Source: CAZQFV01 sp964613665
GTDB lineage: Bacteria > Chloroflexota > Chloroflexia > DTKN01
NCBI GenBank assembly: GCA_964613665.1
Contig: CAZTIG010000007.1
Coordinates: 34,332-98,331, forward strand
Reading direction: 5' to 3'
DNA length: 64,000 bases
Shown: piece after piece, positions 26,821 through 35,626 of the stretch
Layout of the letters: the number at the start of each line of letters is the position of its first letter
How positions within the stretch are numbered: the first letter of the stretch is position 1
The notes under the pieces: generated by a model
The model's database searches: none
What the model was told of the DNA's origin: nothing
Seen by the model: the letters and a program-made list of their open reading frames with translations, nothing else
Position numbers and translations under genes: made by a program

Positions 26821-27704
26821 TGAGCCCTGGCCCACACCTCCCGCAGCGCGCGCAGCGTCAGATTGCGCACCATGGCCCGGCGGTAGGCCGCGCTGGCCCG
26901 GACGTCGTCGATGGGTGCGGCGGCGGCCATGGCCTTTTCGGCAGCGCGGGCAAAGGCCTCCTCGCCGGGCGGCTCCGCGGCCAGGACCTCCTCGGCCTCG
27001 CGCGCCCGCAGCGGCGTGGGGGCGACCGCCGCCAGCCCGATGCGGAAGCGGTACCCCGAGGCGGCGCCGGCGTCGGGGTAGCCCAACACGGCCACGCCGA
27101 CCAGGGCCAGATCGCCGGCGCGGGTGCGGCCTAGCTTGAGGTAGGTGCCGACGGCGCCGCGCGGCGGGGGCGGGAAACGAATCGCGACGAGGAACTCGCC
27201 CGGCCGCAGGCAGGTCCGGCCCGGACCCAGGAAGAAATCGCCCGCCGGCGCCTCGCGCACCCCCTGTGGCCCGTGCAGGACCATGTACCCCTCCAGCACC
27301 AGCGTGGCCGGGGCCGTGTCCGCAGCAGGGGAGGCGTTGACCAGGTTGCCGCCCAGCGTGGCCCGGTTGCGTAGCTGGTAGGAGGCCACGCTCTCCGCCG
27401 CCTGGGCCAGGAGCGGGTAGTGTGCCCGCACCGCCGCATGGCGGGCCACCTCGTTCAGGGTGACGGCGGCGCCCACCGTCAGGCCGGCGCTGTCGTTCCA
27501 GCCAATCTCCCGCATGCCCGGCAGGTGCTTGACGTCCAGCACCAGGCGCGGGCGCAGCAGCCCGTCGCGCATGCGCACCAGCAGGTCGGTGCCGCCCATG
27601 AGCAGGCGCACGGCCTGGCCCTGTTCGAGCAGGGCGCGCGTCACCTCGGCCGGCGTGGCGGCGCGGACATAGTCGAAGCTGGGCAGACCGGGATGGGGGA
27701 GCAT
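26814..27704 (-). CDS. Molybdenum hydroxylase FAD-binding medium subunit
   Basis: 296 aa of the CoxM/XdhB family, passing electrons to NAD or another acceptor. Visible: LMGGTDLLVRMRDG (first FAD motif), ATLGGNLVNASPAADTAPATL (second FAD motif) and the C-terminal AAPIDDVRASAAYRRAMV. ATG at 27704 has AAGGAGGTGGCC; a GTG 18 nt upstream is in frame but has no site. It is first in the medium - [2Fe-2S] - large subunit operon on the minus strand. The GNAT gene ends 24 nt upstream and may be co-transcribed. Confidence 0.92.
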   Translation of the reverse strand: MLPHPGLPSFDYVRAATPAEVTRALLEQGQAVRLLMGGTDLLVRMRDGLLRPRLVLDVKHLPGMREIGWNDSAGLTVGAAVTLNEVARHAAVRAHYPLLAQAAESVASYQLRNRATLGGNLVNASPAADTAPATLVLEGYMVLHGPQGVREAPAGDFFLGPGRTCLRPGEFLVAIRFPPPPRGAVGTYLKLGRTRAGDLALVGVAVLGYPDAGAASGYRFRIGLAAVAPTPLRAREAEEVLAAEPPGEEAFARAAEKAMAAAAPIDDVRASAAYRRAMVRNLTLRALREVWARAQG

Positions 27705-27728
27705 GGCCACCTCCTTTTCCACAATATC

Positions 27729-28169
27729 TCACAGCTTCTTCATGAAATGGATCAACCGGTCCGCCTCCTCATAGCCAAGCGCCAGGTGGGCGTGAAAGCT
27801 CACCTCGTTGTCCAGCTCGCAGTCGGAGGCCATCTCCGTGCAGCCCTGGGCGCGGGCCCACGCCTCGGCCTCCCGCACGAGCTCCCGGCCGACGCCCTGC
27901 CGGCGCAGGTCGGGGTCGACGTACCAGCCCTCGATGTAGCCGACGGGGTGGGTCTCGCAACCGTCGGCGTAGCCGCGCAGGGAGGCCTCCAGGAATCCGC
28001 CCAGCCCGCCGGCCGGGCGCACGGCGACGAAGACGGCCCCGCCTGTATCTTCAGGGCGGTACGCGGCCATCTCGGCCTCGTGCCGTTCCGGCTGGCACTC
28101 CGGCCAGAGGGCCAGGCGCATGCGCAGCCACTCGTCGCGATCCCCCGGCTCGACCTGCCGAACACGCAT
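27729..28169 (-). CDS. GNAT acetyltransferase, aminoglycoside 6'-N-acetyltransferase-like
   Basis: 146 aa. Visible: LRMRLALWPE near the N-terminus, then VGYIEGWYVDPDLRRQGVGRELV (acetyl-CoA binding R-R-Q-G-V-G), AWARAQGCTEMASDCELDN and FHAHLALGYEEADRLIHFMKKL. These blocks match the AAC(6')-I branch closely. Whether it confers resistance or acetylates another amine cannot be told. It lies upstream of, and on the same strand as, the hydroxylase operon. Confidence 0.75.
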   Translation of the reverse strand: MRVRQVEPGDRDEWLRMRLALWPECQPERHEAEMAAYRPEDTGGAVFVAVRPAGGLGGFLEASLRGYADGCETHPVGYIEGWYVDPDLRRQGVGRELVREAEAWARAQGCTEMASDCELDNEVSFHAHLALGYEEADRLIHFMKKL

Positions 28170-28272
28170 GACGCTCTCTCGCTGGCCGACCTCGCGCCGT
28201 CCTCACGGCCGCCCCGGCCCCGCCGCACCCGCCCGCAGAGTACTCACCCGGCACTGGCATGGGGTCAACAGC

Positions 28273-29178
28273 TCATTCCCCGGCCGGGGCGGCGCAGCGA
28301 AAGCCGCTGGAGTCGGACCAGCCATCGACCCCGCTGCGGTGGCGATAGGCCGCCCGCACGTACCCCGCCACCGAGTCCCAGGTACCCCCGCGCAGCACCC
28401 CCAGCTCCCCGGAGGCCGGCCCGGCCGGGTTGCTCTGCGCCGCGGCGGTGTAAGGGCCGTACCAGTCGGCCACCCACTCGCGGACGTTTCCGGCCATGTC
28501 CAGCGCCCCGTAGGGGCTGGCCCCGGCGGGATAGCTCCCCACCGGGGCGGCGTAGGTGTAGCCGTCGTCGAAGCTGGCATCCTTCCAGCCGTACTCGCAG
28601 CGGTTGTCGCAAAAGTTCAGCCGGCTGCCATCAAAGTCGTCCCCCCACGGGTAGGCGCGCCCGTCGCTCCCCCGCGCGGCCTTCTCCCACTGGGCCTCGC
28701 TGGGGAGCTGCGCCCCGGCCCACTGGCAGTAGGCCTGGGCAGCGCTGCGGCCCACGCAGACCACCGGCTGCTCGTCGGCGTTGGCGTTGGGCTCGTTCCA
28801 GCAGTCCGGCTTGCGGCAGGCCCCCGCCTCAACGCAGCGGCGGTACTGGGCGTTGGTCACCTCGGTGCGGTCGATCCAGTAGGCGTCCAGGGTGACCGTG
28901 TGCTGCGGCTTCTCGTCGTCCTCGGCCTTGCCATCGCTGTCGGCCGAGCCCATGAGGAACTCGCCCGCGGGGACATAGACCATGACCATGCCGTCCTGGT
29001 CGCGCGTGCGGGTGGAGCCGGCCACCAGGGGGCCGGTGGTCGCGGCCGGCGTGGGGGCGGGCGCCGTGGGCGCGGGGGCGGGGCCGCAGCCGCCCAGCAG
29101 CACAGCGGCGGCGACGGCCAGGAGCAGCGCCTTCCTCGACAAGATCGCCTGCCGTACGGGACCGGGCCTCGTCTGCAT
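28273..29178 (-). CDS. Lipoprotein with formylglycine-generating-enzyme-like domain
   Basis: 301 aa. Signal peptide with lipobox (VLLGGC, Cys about 31), a Pro/Thr/Ala-rich linker, then an FGE-sulfatase domain (about 62-298): VPAGEFLMGS, WIDRTEVTNAQY, LPSEAQWEKAARG, YPWGDDFDGSRLNFCDN, YGALDMAGNVREWVADWYGPY, RGGTWDSVAGYVRAAYRHR and GFRCA. The Cys pair that true FGEs use for copper binding and catalysis is missing around RGGTWDSVAGYVR, so a non-catalytic or different role is likely. It is attached to the outer face of the membrane. GGAGG before the ATG fixes the start. Confidence 0.8.
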   Translation of the reverse strand: MQTRPGPVRQAILSRKALLLAVAAAVLLGGCGPAPAPTAPAPTPAATTGPLVAGSTRTRDQDGMVMVYVPAGEFLMGSADSDGKAEDDEKPQHTVTLDAYWIDRTEVTNAQYRRCVEAGACRKPDCWNEPNANADEQPVVCVGRSAAQAYCQWAGAQLPSEAQWEKAARGSDGRAYPWGDDFDGSRLNFCDNRCEYGWKDASFDDGYTYAAPVGSYPAGASPYGALDMAGNVREWVADWYGPYTAAAQSNPAGPASGELGVLRGGTWDSVAGYVRAAYRHRSGVDGWSDSSGFRCAAPAGE

Positions 29179-29275
29179 CGCTATCCTCCTTCTTGCCTCT
29201 TCTCATTGCCTGCCGGCATGCTGCCGCAGCCTGGGCCGGCCGGCTCACAGCGGCCGAGAAAAAGGGGGTCCCAAC

Positions 29276-29320
29276 CTGGCCAGAGGACTGCGTGCACACG
29301 CAGCCATTCCCTCTGGCCAG
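29276..29320. terminator. Nested hairpin in the 244-bp spacer
   Basis: CTGGCCAGAGG (29276-29286) and CCTCTGGCCAG (29310-29320) are a perfect 11-bp stem, with a second palindrome CTGCGTGCACACGCAG inside. It sits just after the cyclase-family gene and before the FGE-like gene, both on the minus strand, so it is probably a terminator. Confidence 0.45.
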
Positions 29321-29422
29321 AGATGGGCCACCCTTGCTGTGGCTGTCAAGACACCGCGGTGCGGGACGACGCAACGAAACCCAACGCAAGAGCAGTTGCC
29401 AGCGCAGCGGTCCATCAGACTG

Positions 29423-30298
29423 CTACTCCGCGCTCAAGCGGTTCAGCCGCTCGACGTGCTCCGGGTCGTAGCAGTCGCCGAAGCGCGTCCGCGGCAGCGC
29501 AGCCTTGCGCGCCAGCAGCTCCTCGTACTCGTCGTCGGGGAGAAAGGCGACGCAGCGGCCGATGCAGGACTCGCCGTCGACAAAGCGCCAGGGAAAGAAG
29601 CCGACGTCCACCCGCCGGTTCAGCAGCAGGTCGATGTCCCCCCCCAGGCACTCGGCGTGGACGATGTGGTGGGGGAACATCTCGATGTGCATGAGCTGGT
29701 ACTTGTCGGCGGTGAAGCGTTCCTCCAACGACTGGCCGTACATGCGGCGAAAGACCGCGTCGGCCTCGGCGGCCTGGCGCGGCATCCAGGTGCGGATGAT
29801 CGTGTTCATGGGGTGGTCGGCGCTGCCGCAGTCCACGCCGATCCAGCGCAGCTTCTTCTCCCTGGCCCATACGGCAAAGTCGCGGTCCGGGCCGGGGTGC
29901 ATGACCATGTAGCGGACCTCGTCGGCGGTGGGCTGGTCCCAGCCAAAGTGGTGGTAGCCGGTGTGGATGATCAGGATGTCGCCCTCCCGCACCTCCACCC
30001 GCGCCTCGACCATCTCGGGGGTATAGATGTGATAGTCGCCGGCCGCGTCGGAGAGGTCGACCACGGCGGCCGGCCCGACCAGGAAGTCGTTCAGGTCGAG
30101 CGCAGCGATGTCCTTTCCCGGCGTGTAGAAGTGGATCTCGCCGTCCAGGTGCGTGCCGAGGTGGTTGGAGTGGGTCAGGAGCTGGCCGTTGGCCCCGTTG
30201 GGGGCCAGCCGCTTAAAGTACTTGACCTGCAGCGGCTCGTAGGTCGGCCAGGGGGGCGTGGCCACGCCCAGGGGGATGGTCAAGTCGAGCAGTCTCAT
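29423..30298 (-). CDS. Cyclase-family metal hydrolase (kynurenine formamidase-like)
   Basis: 291 aa of the PF04199 cyclase family, typically Zn/Mn-dependent amide or lactone hydrolases. The metal motif is HLGTHLDGEIHF (HxGTHxD). Also visible: LDLTIPLG at the N-terminus, DILIIHTGYHHFGW, WIGVDCGSADHP and an HIVHAECLGGDID block. It is longer than KynB (about 210 aa) and lacks clear specificity residues, so the substrate is open: an N-formyl or ring-amide compound from amino-acid or heterocycle breakdown. It diverges from the tyrosine phenol-lyase gene. GAGGAGG precedes the ATG. Confidence 0.8.
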   Translation of the reverse strand: MRLLDLTIPLGVATPPWPTYEPLQVKYFKRLAPNGANGQLLTHSNHLGTHLDGEIHFYTPGKDIAALDLNDFLVGPAAVVDLSDAAGDYHIYTPEMVEARVEVREGDILIIHTGYHHFGWDQPTADEVRYMVMHPGPDRDFAVWAREKKLRWIGVDCGSADHPMNTIIRTWMPRQAAEADAVFRRMYGQSLEERFTADKYQLMHIEMFPHHIVHAECLGGDIDLLLNRRVDVGFFPWRFVDGESCIGRCVAFLPDDEYEELLARKAALPRTRFGDCYDPEHVERLNRLSAE

Positions 30299-30382
30299 CG
30301 CGTCCTCCTCGCGGGTGCAGTGCTCCTCGCGCGGTTCACCGGAAACGGGGAGCGCCAGGCAGGCCGATACCTTCTCGCCGCT

Positions 30383-30411
30383 ATTCTATCACGCCGCCGG
30401 CGCGGGGTCAA
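30383..30411 (-). promoter_or_regulatory. Promoter of the cyclase-family gene
   Basis: Minus-strand TTGACC (30406-30411), 17 bp, TAGAAT (30383-30388). Confidence 0.7.
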
Positions 30412-30430
30412 TCCGTGGGCGGCTTTGTGG

Positions 30431-30436
30431 TATAAT
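30431..30436 (+). promoter_or_regulatory. -10 box for the tyrosine phenol-lyase gene
   Basis: TATAAT preceded by TGTGG. The -35 position (about 30408) is poor and overlaps the divergent promoter, so activation by a regulator is possible. The leader is about 130 nt. Confidence 0.45.
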
Positions 30437-30570
30437 GGCACCCAGCCCACGCGGGCAGCAGGCCTCCATACCGAGGCGGCATCGCTACCTGCACGGTGTG
30501 GAGAAATCGGAGCGAGTGGGGGCGATGCCGCGCGCCCACTGCCAGACCAGGCGACAGGAGGAGGTTGACG

Positions 30571-31983
30571 ATGTCCGAGTCCCGCTTCAGGACGGCCGGC
30601 CAACAGTGGCAGCGCCGCTCGTGGGCAGAGCCCTGGAAGATCAAGATGGTCGAACCGATCCACATGACCACGCTCGCGTACCGCCAGCAGTGCATCGCCG
30701 AGGCCGGCTACAACACCTTCCTGCTGCGATCCGAGGACGTCTACATCGACCTGCTGACCGACTCGGGCACCAGCGCCATGAGCGACCGCCAGTGGGCCGG
30801 CCTGATGCTGGGCGACGAGGCCTATGCCGGCAGCCGCAACTTCTATCACCTCGAAGAGACCATGCGCCAGTACTACGGCTACCGCTACCTGGTGCCGACA
30901 CACCAGGGCCGCGGCGCCGAGCACATTCTCTCCCAGCTCACCATCAAGCCGGGCAACCTGGTCCCCGGCAACATGTACTTTACCACCACCCGGCTGCACC
31001 AGGAGCTGGCCGGCGGCACCTTCGTCGACGTCATCATCGACGAGGCCCACGACCCCAAAAGCCAGCACCCCTTCAAGGGCGACGTCGACCTCCAGAAGCT
31101 GCAGGCGCTCATCGACCGCGTGGGGGCGAACCAGATCCCCTATGTCAGCCTGGCCGGCACGGTCAACATGGCCGGCGGGCAGCCGGTGAGCATGGCCAAC
31201 CTCAAGGCCCTGCGCGAGCTGACCGGCCGCTACGGCATCCCCATCTACCTGGACGCCACCCGCGTGGCCGAGAACGCCTACTTCATCCAGCAGCGCGAGC
31301 CCGGCTACGCCGATCGCTCGGTGGCCCAGATCGTCAAGGAGTTCTGCTCCTACACCGACGGCTGCACAATGAGCGCCAAGAAGGACTCCCTGGTCAACAT
31401 CGGCGGCTGGCTGGCCCTGAACGACCCGGAGCTGTTCGACCGGGCCCGCAACATGGTGGTGGTCTACGAGGGGCTGCACACCTACGGTGGGCTGGCCGGG
31501 CGGGACATGGAGGCCATGGCCATCGGCATCGTCGAGAGCATGCAGGACGATCACATCCGCTCGCGCATCGGGCAGGTGGAGTACCTGGGCAACATCCTGC
31601 TGGACTGGGGCATCCCCATCGTCGTGCCGATCGGCGGCCACGCCATCTTCCTGGACGCCAAGAGCATCTATCCGCATATCCCCCAGAGCCAGTTCCCGGC
31701 GCAGGCGCTGGCGGCGAACCTCTACGTGGACTCGGGGGTGCGCACCATGGAGCGCGGCGTCGTCTCGGCCGGCCGCGACCCGGCAACGGGGGACCACCGC
31801 TACCCAGCCCTGGAGCTGGTGCGGGTGACCATCCCGCGGCGGGTATATACCCAGGCGCACATGGACGTCGTGGCCGAGTCGATCCTGGCGGTGTACCAGG
31901 AACGGGACAAGGCCGTCGGGCTGCGCATGGTCTACGAGCCGGCCTACCTGCGCTTCTTCCAGGCGCGCTTCGAGCCGCTTTGA
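30571..31983 (+). CDS. tpl: Tyrosine phenol-lyase (beta-tyrosinase)
   Basis: A PLP enzyme converting L-tyrosine to phenol, pyruvate and ammonia. 470 aa. The sequence follows tyrosine phenol-lyase rather than tryptophanase throughout: YNTFLLRSEDVYIDLLTDSG, MSDRQWAGLMLGDEAYAGS, GNMYFTTTRLHQE, CTMSAKKDSLVNIGG (PLP lysine) and GVRTMERGVVSAG. That last segment keeps the arginine that binds the phenol ring side in Tpl, where tryptophanase has a hydrophobic residue. GGAGGAGG precedes ATG 30571. It diverges from the cyclase-family hydrolase and converges on the fdrA operon, fitting amino-acid fermentation. Confidence 0.88.
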   Translation: MSESRFRTAGQQWQRRSWAEPWKIKMVEPIHMTTLAYRQQCIAEAGYNTFLLRSEDVYIDLLTDSGTSAMSDRQWAGLMLGDEAYAGSRNFYHLEETMRQYYGYRYLVPTHQGRGAEHILSQLTIKPGNLVPGNMYFTTTRLHQELAGGTFVDVIIDEAHDPKSQHPFKGDVDLQKLQALIDRVGANQIPYVSLAGTVNMAGGQPVSMANLKALRELTGRYGIPIYLDATRVAENAYFIQQREPGYADRSVAQIVKEFCSYTDGCTMSAKKDSLVNIGGWLALNDPELFDRARNMVVVYEGLHTYGGLAGRDMEAMAIGIVESMQDDHIRSRIGQVEYLGNILLDWGIPIVVPIGGHAIFLDAKSIYPHIPQSQFPAQALAANLYVDSGVRTMERGVVSAGRDPATGDHRYPALELVRVTIPRRVYTQAHMDVVAESILAVYQERDKAVGLRMVYEPAYLRFFQARFEPL

Positions 31984-32075
31984 TCGGCTCGCCGACGACC
32001 TCGATGCCCGACAGCCAGTTGGGGCCGAGTCCAACCCCGCCGCCCGATCTTCCGATCCATGGCCCCTCACCTTCC

Positions 32076-33128
32076 TCACCCGGCTGCCCGGCTCTGCAGC
32101 CGCGCCTGCTCCCAGGCCTCATAGTCGGCGGGCGGGTGGACGATCTCGGCCTCCGGCTTGCGCACGAGCTGAGGCACCCCATCGGGGCACCCGCTGACGC
32201 ACAGGCCACAGCCGATGCAGCGCTCGCGCGCCACCACGGCCACGCCGTCCTGCATGGCGATGGCGTGCACCTGGCACCGCTCCACGCACGTCTCGCAGCC
32301 CTGGCAGGCGTCGGCATCGATGACCGCGTAGTAGTTGGCCGCGGCCACCGAGTTCGGCAGCCCGTAGTCGACGATGCCGCGCAGGATGCCGCAGCAGCAG
32401 GAGCAGCAGTTGCAGACGTAGCCAACCCCCTGCATCACGTTGCTGACCGTGTGCACCAGGCCGGCCTCCTCGGCCTGGTCCAGCACCGCCAGCGCCTCCT
32501 CCTGGGTCAGGTCGCCCTCGCGGCGCGGCCGCGCGGTGGAGGAGAAGCTCAGGCAGACGTGGAATGGAAAGCGGCAGTGCTTGCCCAGCAGGTCCTGCTG
32601 CACGCGGCAGATGCAGTCGCGGACGAAAAAGGTCTTGGCGTCGAGCAGGAGGGCGCGCACGTCGTCATAGGGCAGGATCCACTCGCTCTTGACGGTGCCC
32701 TGAGTGGGCATGACCCGGTGCAGGGCCGGCTCCGGGCCCATGATGCCCTGGGCACCGCCGTTGAGCATATAGTGCTCGACCAGGTGGGCCAGCTCATGGT
32801 CGATGGTATGCAGCTGGGACTCGTAGAGCCCGACGACAAAGGGGGCCAGGCGGAAGCGCAGCTGGCCGCCCTCCTTGTCGAACCAGGCCGCGCCCTTGCG
32901 CACCAGGTCCATCAGCCGCTCGCGCGCCTGGTCGGCCGGCAGCCCCATCCGCGCGGCGATCTCGTCGGCCGGCTCCAGCTCCCGTCCGAGCCGGCCGGCC
33001 AGCGCCGCCTCTTCTGGGGAAAAGATCTTTTGCAGGATGCGGATCTCGGTGCCGGCAGGCGTACGCGGAAAGCCGTTGGGCAGGCGGTCCAGGGCCGCGG
33101 CCAGCTCTTCGTATGCGTCGGTGTTCAT
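32076..33128 (-). CDS. Winged-helix / 4Fe-4S ferredoxin fusion protein
   Basis: 350 aa. The N-terminal part (about 40-95, ADEIAARMGLPADQARERLMDLVRKG) looks like a winged helix-turn-helix. The middle has a Cys-rich segment (CICRVQQDLLGKHC and CNCCSCCCG). The C-terminus has two [4Fe-4S] motifs, CQGCETCVERC and CIGCGLCVSGC. Proteins of this type are usually annotated only as ferredoxins. It overlaps the upstream radical SAM gene by ATGA, so they probably work together, with this protein a likely electron donor or redox sensor. It is last in the fdrA operon. Confidence 0.75.
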   Translation of the reverse strand: MNTDAYEELAAALDRLPNGFPRTPAGTEIRILQKIFSPEEAALAGRLGRELEPADEIAARMGLPADQARERLMDLVRKGAAWFDKEGGQLRFRLAPFVVGLYESQLHTIDHELAHLVEHYMLNGGAQGIMGPEPALHRVMPTQGTVKSEWILPYDDVRALLLDAKTFFVRDCICRVQQDLLGKHCRFPFHVCLSFSSTARPRREGDLTQEEALAVLDQAEEAGLVHTVSNVMQGVGYVCNCCSCCCGILRGIVDYGLPNSVAAANYYAVIDADACQGCETCVERCQVHAIAMQDGVAVVARERCIGCGLCVSGCPDGVPQLVRKPEAEIVHPPADYEAWEQARLQSRAAG

Positions 33129-34096
33129 CGCGCTACCTCCTTCTGTCCCGCCTGCACGGCGGCCATCCGGCGCCGTAGCGACGTACAGGCCTCGCAGACC
33201 GTATGGTACCCCGCCGGGTCTGGGTCGATCCCGCGGCTGCGGGCCAGCTCGAGCAGGCCGGCCAGCCCGCTCTCCAGCAGCGCCCGCACCGCGGGGATGC
33301 GGTAGGGGTCATAGGCTTCCAGGAGGGCGACGATGTCGCCCCCCTGGGCATAGCCGATGACCAGCTCCTCGCAGACGGAGATGGCTCCGTCGGGCTCGAT
33401 GAAGATAGTTTCCACCTCGTCCGGCCGGCCGGTGTAGGGCATGTCGCCGCAGTTGCCGGCGGGGAAGGGCACCCGTGGCGGCAGGTACTCGCCCAGCGAC
33501 CGGGGAGCTTGGCCCATCGGCTGCAAGACGTTCCCCCCCGATGGCTCCACCGGCAGGTGGGCCAGGGCCGCCAGGATGGTGCGGGTGCGCTCGTTCCAGG
33601 GGTTGTCGTGCTCCGCCGAGACGACCCAGCACGGGTTCCACACCAACCGTTCGATGCCCGCCTCCACCAGGGCGCGCACGTTGCGCTCGACGATGCCCAG
33701 GGGGATGCACTCCTGGTGAAAGACATCCACGGAGATGTGCACGTCGTTCACCCCGCTGGCAGCCAACTGGAAGGCCACGGCGCGGAAGCCCTCCTTGGCG
33801 CGCGGCCAGCCGGCGTTGGTGATGGCCTGGCGCTCGGCGATGCCTGCCTCGCGGGCCGCGCTGTGGATGGCACAGACCACCACGGGGTAGAGCAGCGGCT
33901 CGCCGCCAAAGGTCATCACCGAGGTGGGCGCATAGGCCCGCGCCACCTGGCGGACCACGTCCGCCGCCAGCTCCGCGCCGATGGCCGCCGGCCGGGCCGT
34001 CCGCTTCGGCAGCCCCACATGGCAGTGCCGGCAGTGCGAGTTGCAGCGGTAGGTCACGGCGAACTCGATGCGCTGCACGTCCACGTACCTGCTCAT
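33125..34096 (-). CDS. Radical SAM protein with C-terminal Cys-rich region
   Basis: 323 aa. The radical SAM cluster is CNSHCRHC (C18, C22, C25), followed by a GGE-type motif TFGGEPLLYP and NAGWP, with a beta/alpha barrel to about 200. The C-terminus has cysteines spaced like a twitch/SPASM auxiliary cluster (NCGDM, SVCEEL, VCEACTSL). It may act on a peptide or small metabolite; no substrate can be named. GGAGG precedes the ATG. It is coupled downstream to the ferredoxin gene and lies 76 nt after allG. Confidence 0.8.
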   Translation of the reverse strand: MSRYVDVQRIEFAVTYRCNSHCRHCHVGLPKRTARPAAIGAELAADVVRQVARAYAPTSVMTFGGEPLLYPVVVCAIHSAAREAGIAERQAITNAGWPRAKEGFRAVAFQLAASGVNDVHISVDVFHQECIPLGIVERNVRALVEAGIERLVWNPCWVVSAEHDNPWNERTRTILAALAHLPVEPSGGNVLQPMGQAPRSLGEYLPPRVPFPAGNCGDMPYTGRPDEVETIFIEPDGAISVCEELVIGYAQGGDIVALLEAYDPYRIPAVRALLESGLAGLLELARSRGIDPDPAGYHTVCEACTSLRRRMAAVQAGQKEVAR

Positions 34097-34172
34097 GGGT
34101 GCTCCTCCACCACCAGGACGGAAAGTCGCGTGCCGGGCACAGGGTCTTTTCCTCGCAGGCAGCCGCCCGCGC

Positions 34173-35570
34173 CTACCACTCCTGGAGCGCCCGGAACGCC
34201 GCGCCGAAGCACGCTTCGGGCGCGCGCAGCACCCCGGCGCCGACCATGCCGACGCCCGGCTCCTTATGGGCGATGCCGGTGTTCAGCCGCGGCAGGATGC
34301 CGGTCTCCAGCACCCGGCGCACGTCGATGCCCAGGGGAGTGCCGCGGAAGCCGAGCGCGGGGATGGTAAAGTGCTCGTGCTCGGCGCAGCAGATCTCGTA
34401 CATCTCCAGGGTGGCCTGCATGGCCTCCTGGGCCGTGCCGCCGACGAAGCGGGCGATGGCCGGCGCGGCGGCCATGGCCATCCCGCCGAAGCCGGCCGTC
34501 TCGGTCACCGTGCTGTCGCCGATGTCCGGGTTGGCGTCGGCCTCGCCGTAGCCGGGGAAGTAGAGCCCTTCCACCCGGCCGGCCGGGGCGGTGAACCAGC
34601 GCTGCGGCTCCCCGGCCAGGCGGATGCCAAAGTCGGTGCCGTTGCGGGCCATCACCGTCACGACGGTCGAGCCGGGGATGCCCTCGGCCGGCTCCAGCAT
34701 GGCCTTGGCCGCGGCCATGGAGAGGTTCAGGAAGAAGTGGTCGTTGCGGTCGATGAACTCGAACACGCGCGCCGCACGCTCGCCGTCGGCGCAGGTGCGC
34801 AGGAGGGCCGGCGTCACCGCCCGCAGGAAGAGCGACGTCCCGGCGCGGTTGCGGTTGTGGCCCTCGTCGCCCATGTGCAGCGCCTGGGCGATGAGCGCGC
34901 GCAGGTCGATGCCCCCCTCCAGCGCCGCGAGCGCCGCCCGCAGCGTTGGGTAGAGCACATCGGCCATCCAGCGCAGCCGCTCGTAGACGTCGGGGCCGTA
35001 GGCGCCGTAGCGCAGCACCCGTCCCAGCCCCTCGTTCTGGGTGGCATAGGAGAGGTTGCCGAAGGTCTCGTTCTTCACCACGAATACGGGCATCGACGGC
35101 GAGATGACCCCGGCCATCGGCCCGACGGCGTGGTAGTGGTGGCAGGGGGCAAACTCGACGGCCCCGCTCGCGGCCAGCGCCGCCGCCTCCTGCTCGTCCA
35201 CGGCCAGGCCCTCGTGGACCAGCGCCCCCATCACCGCGCCCCGCTGCGGGCCGCACATGCGCTCCCAGGCCACAGGCGGCCCGGCGTGCAGCAGCAGGCG
35301 TGGGTGAAAACCGGGGATGGTCTCCCCGGCCAGGCCCATGCCCACCAACACCGGCCGGCCGGCCTGGATGCGCCGCACCACCTCGGCGTTGGCCGCCTCG
35401 ATGTCCAGCCCCGAGTGGGTCCGCTGCAACCGCGGCACGCGCGGGGGCTGCCAGTCCACCTGCACCACCGGGACGCCCTGGGCCTGCAGGCTCTCGGCAA
35501 AGGAGCGCAGGCCCACGTTGACCACGCGCAAGCTGCTCGCCAGCAGGGCCGATGCGGCTCGCTCTTCCAA
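34173..35570 (-). CDS. AllG/YlbE-like protein (DUF1116)
   Basis: 465 aa. Visible family blocks: VVQVDWQPPR at the N-terminus, GMGLAGETIPGFHPRLLLHAGPP, WERMCGPQRGAVMGALVHEG, FAPCHHYHAVGPMAGVISPSMP, NRNRAGTSLFLR and TETAGFGGMAMAAAP. In E. coli AllG is one of three proteins (with FdrA/AllF and AllH) needed for oxamate carbamoyltransferase activity. The start is probably TTG at 35570, because GGAGG lies 6 nt before it; the GTG two codons earlier abuts the site. It is 56 nt downstream of fdrA. Confidence 0.85.
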   Translation of the reverse strand: MEERAASALLASSLRVVNVGLRSFAESLQAQGVPVVQVDWQPPRVPRLQRTHSGLDIEAANAEVVRRIQAGRPVLVGMGLAGETIPGFHPRLLLHAGPPVAWERMCGPQRGAVMGALVHEGLAVDEQEAAALAASGAVEFAPCHHYHAVGPMAGVISPSMPVFVVKNETFGNLSYATQNEGLGRVLRYGAYGPDVYERLRWMADVLYPTLRAALAALEGGIDLRALIAQALHMGDEGHNRNRAGTSLFLRAVTPALLRTCADGERAARVFEFIDRNDHFFLNLSMAAAKAMLEPAEGIPGSTVVTVMARNGTDFGIRLAGEPQRWFTAPAGRVEGLYFPGYGEADANPDIGDSTVTETAGFGGMAMAAAPAIARFVGGTAQEAMQATLEMYEICCAEHEHFTIPALGFRGTPLGIDVRRVLETGILPRLNTGIAHKEPGVGMVGAGVLRAPEACFGAAFRALQEW

Positions 35571-35626
35571 TGGCACCCTCCGTCTTCAGCATCCTGGCTG
35601 CAGGTCACAGCTCGAAGGCTGAACGT

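Noticed and set aside
29179..29275. Additional small gene before the hairpin at 29276
   Set aside because: No start with a ribosome-binding site and no recognisable protein.
30571..31983. Tryptophanase (tnaA)
   Set aside because: Characteristic segments and the MERG arginine follow tyrosine phenol-lyase, not tryptophanase.
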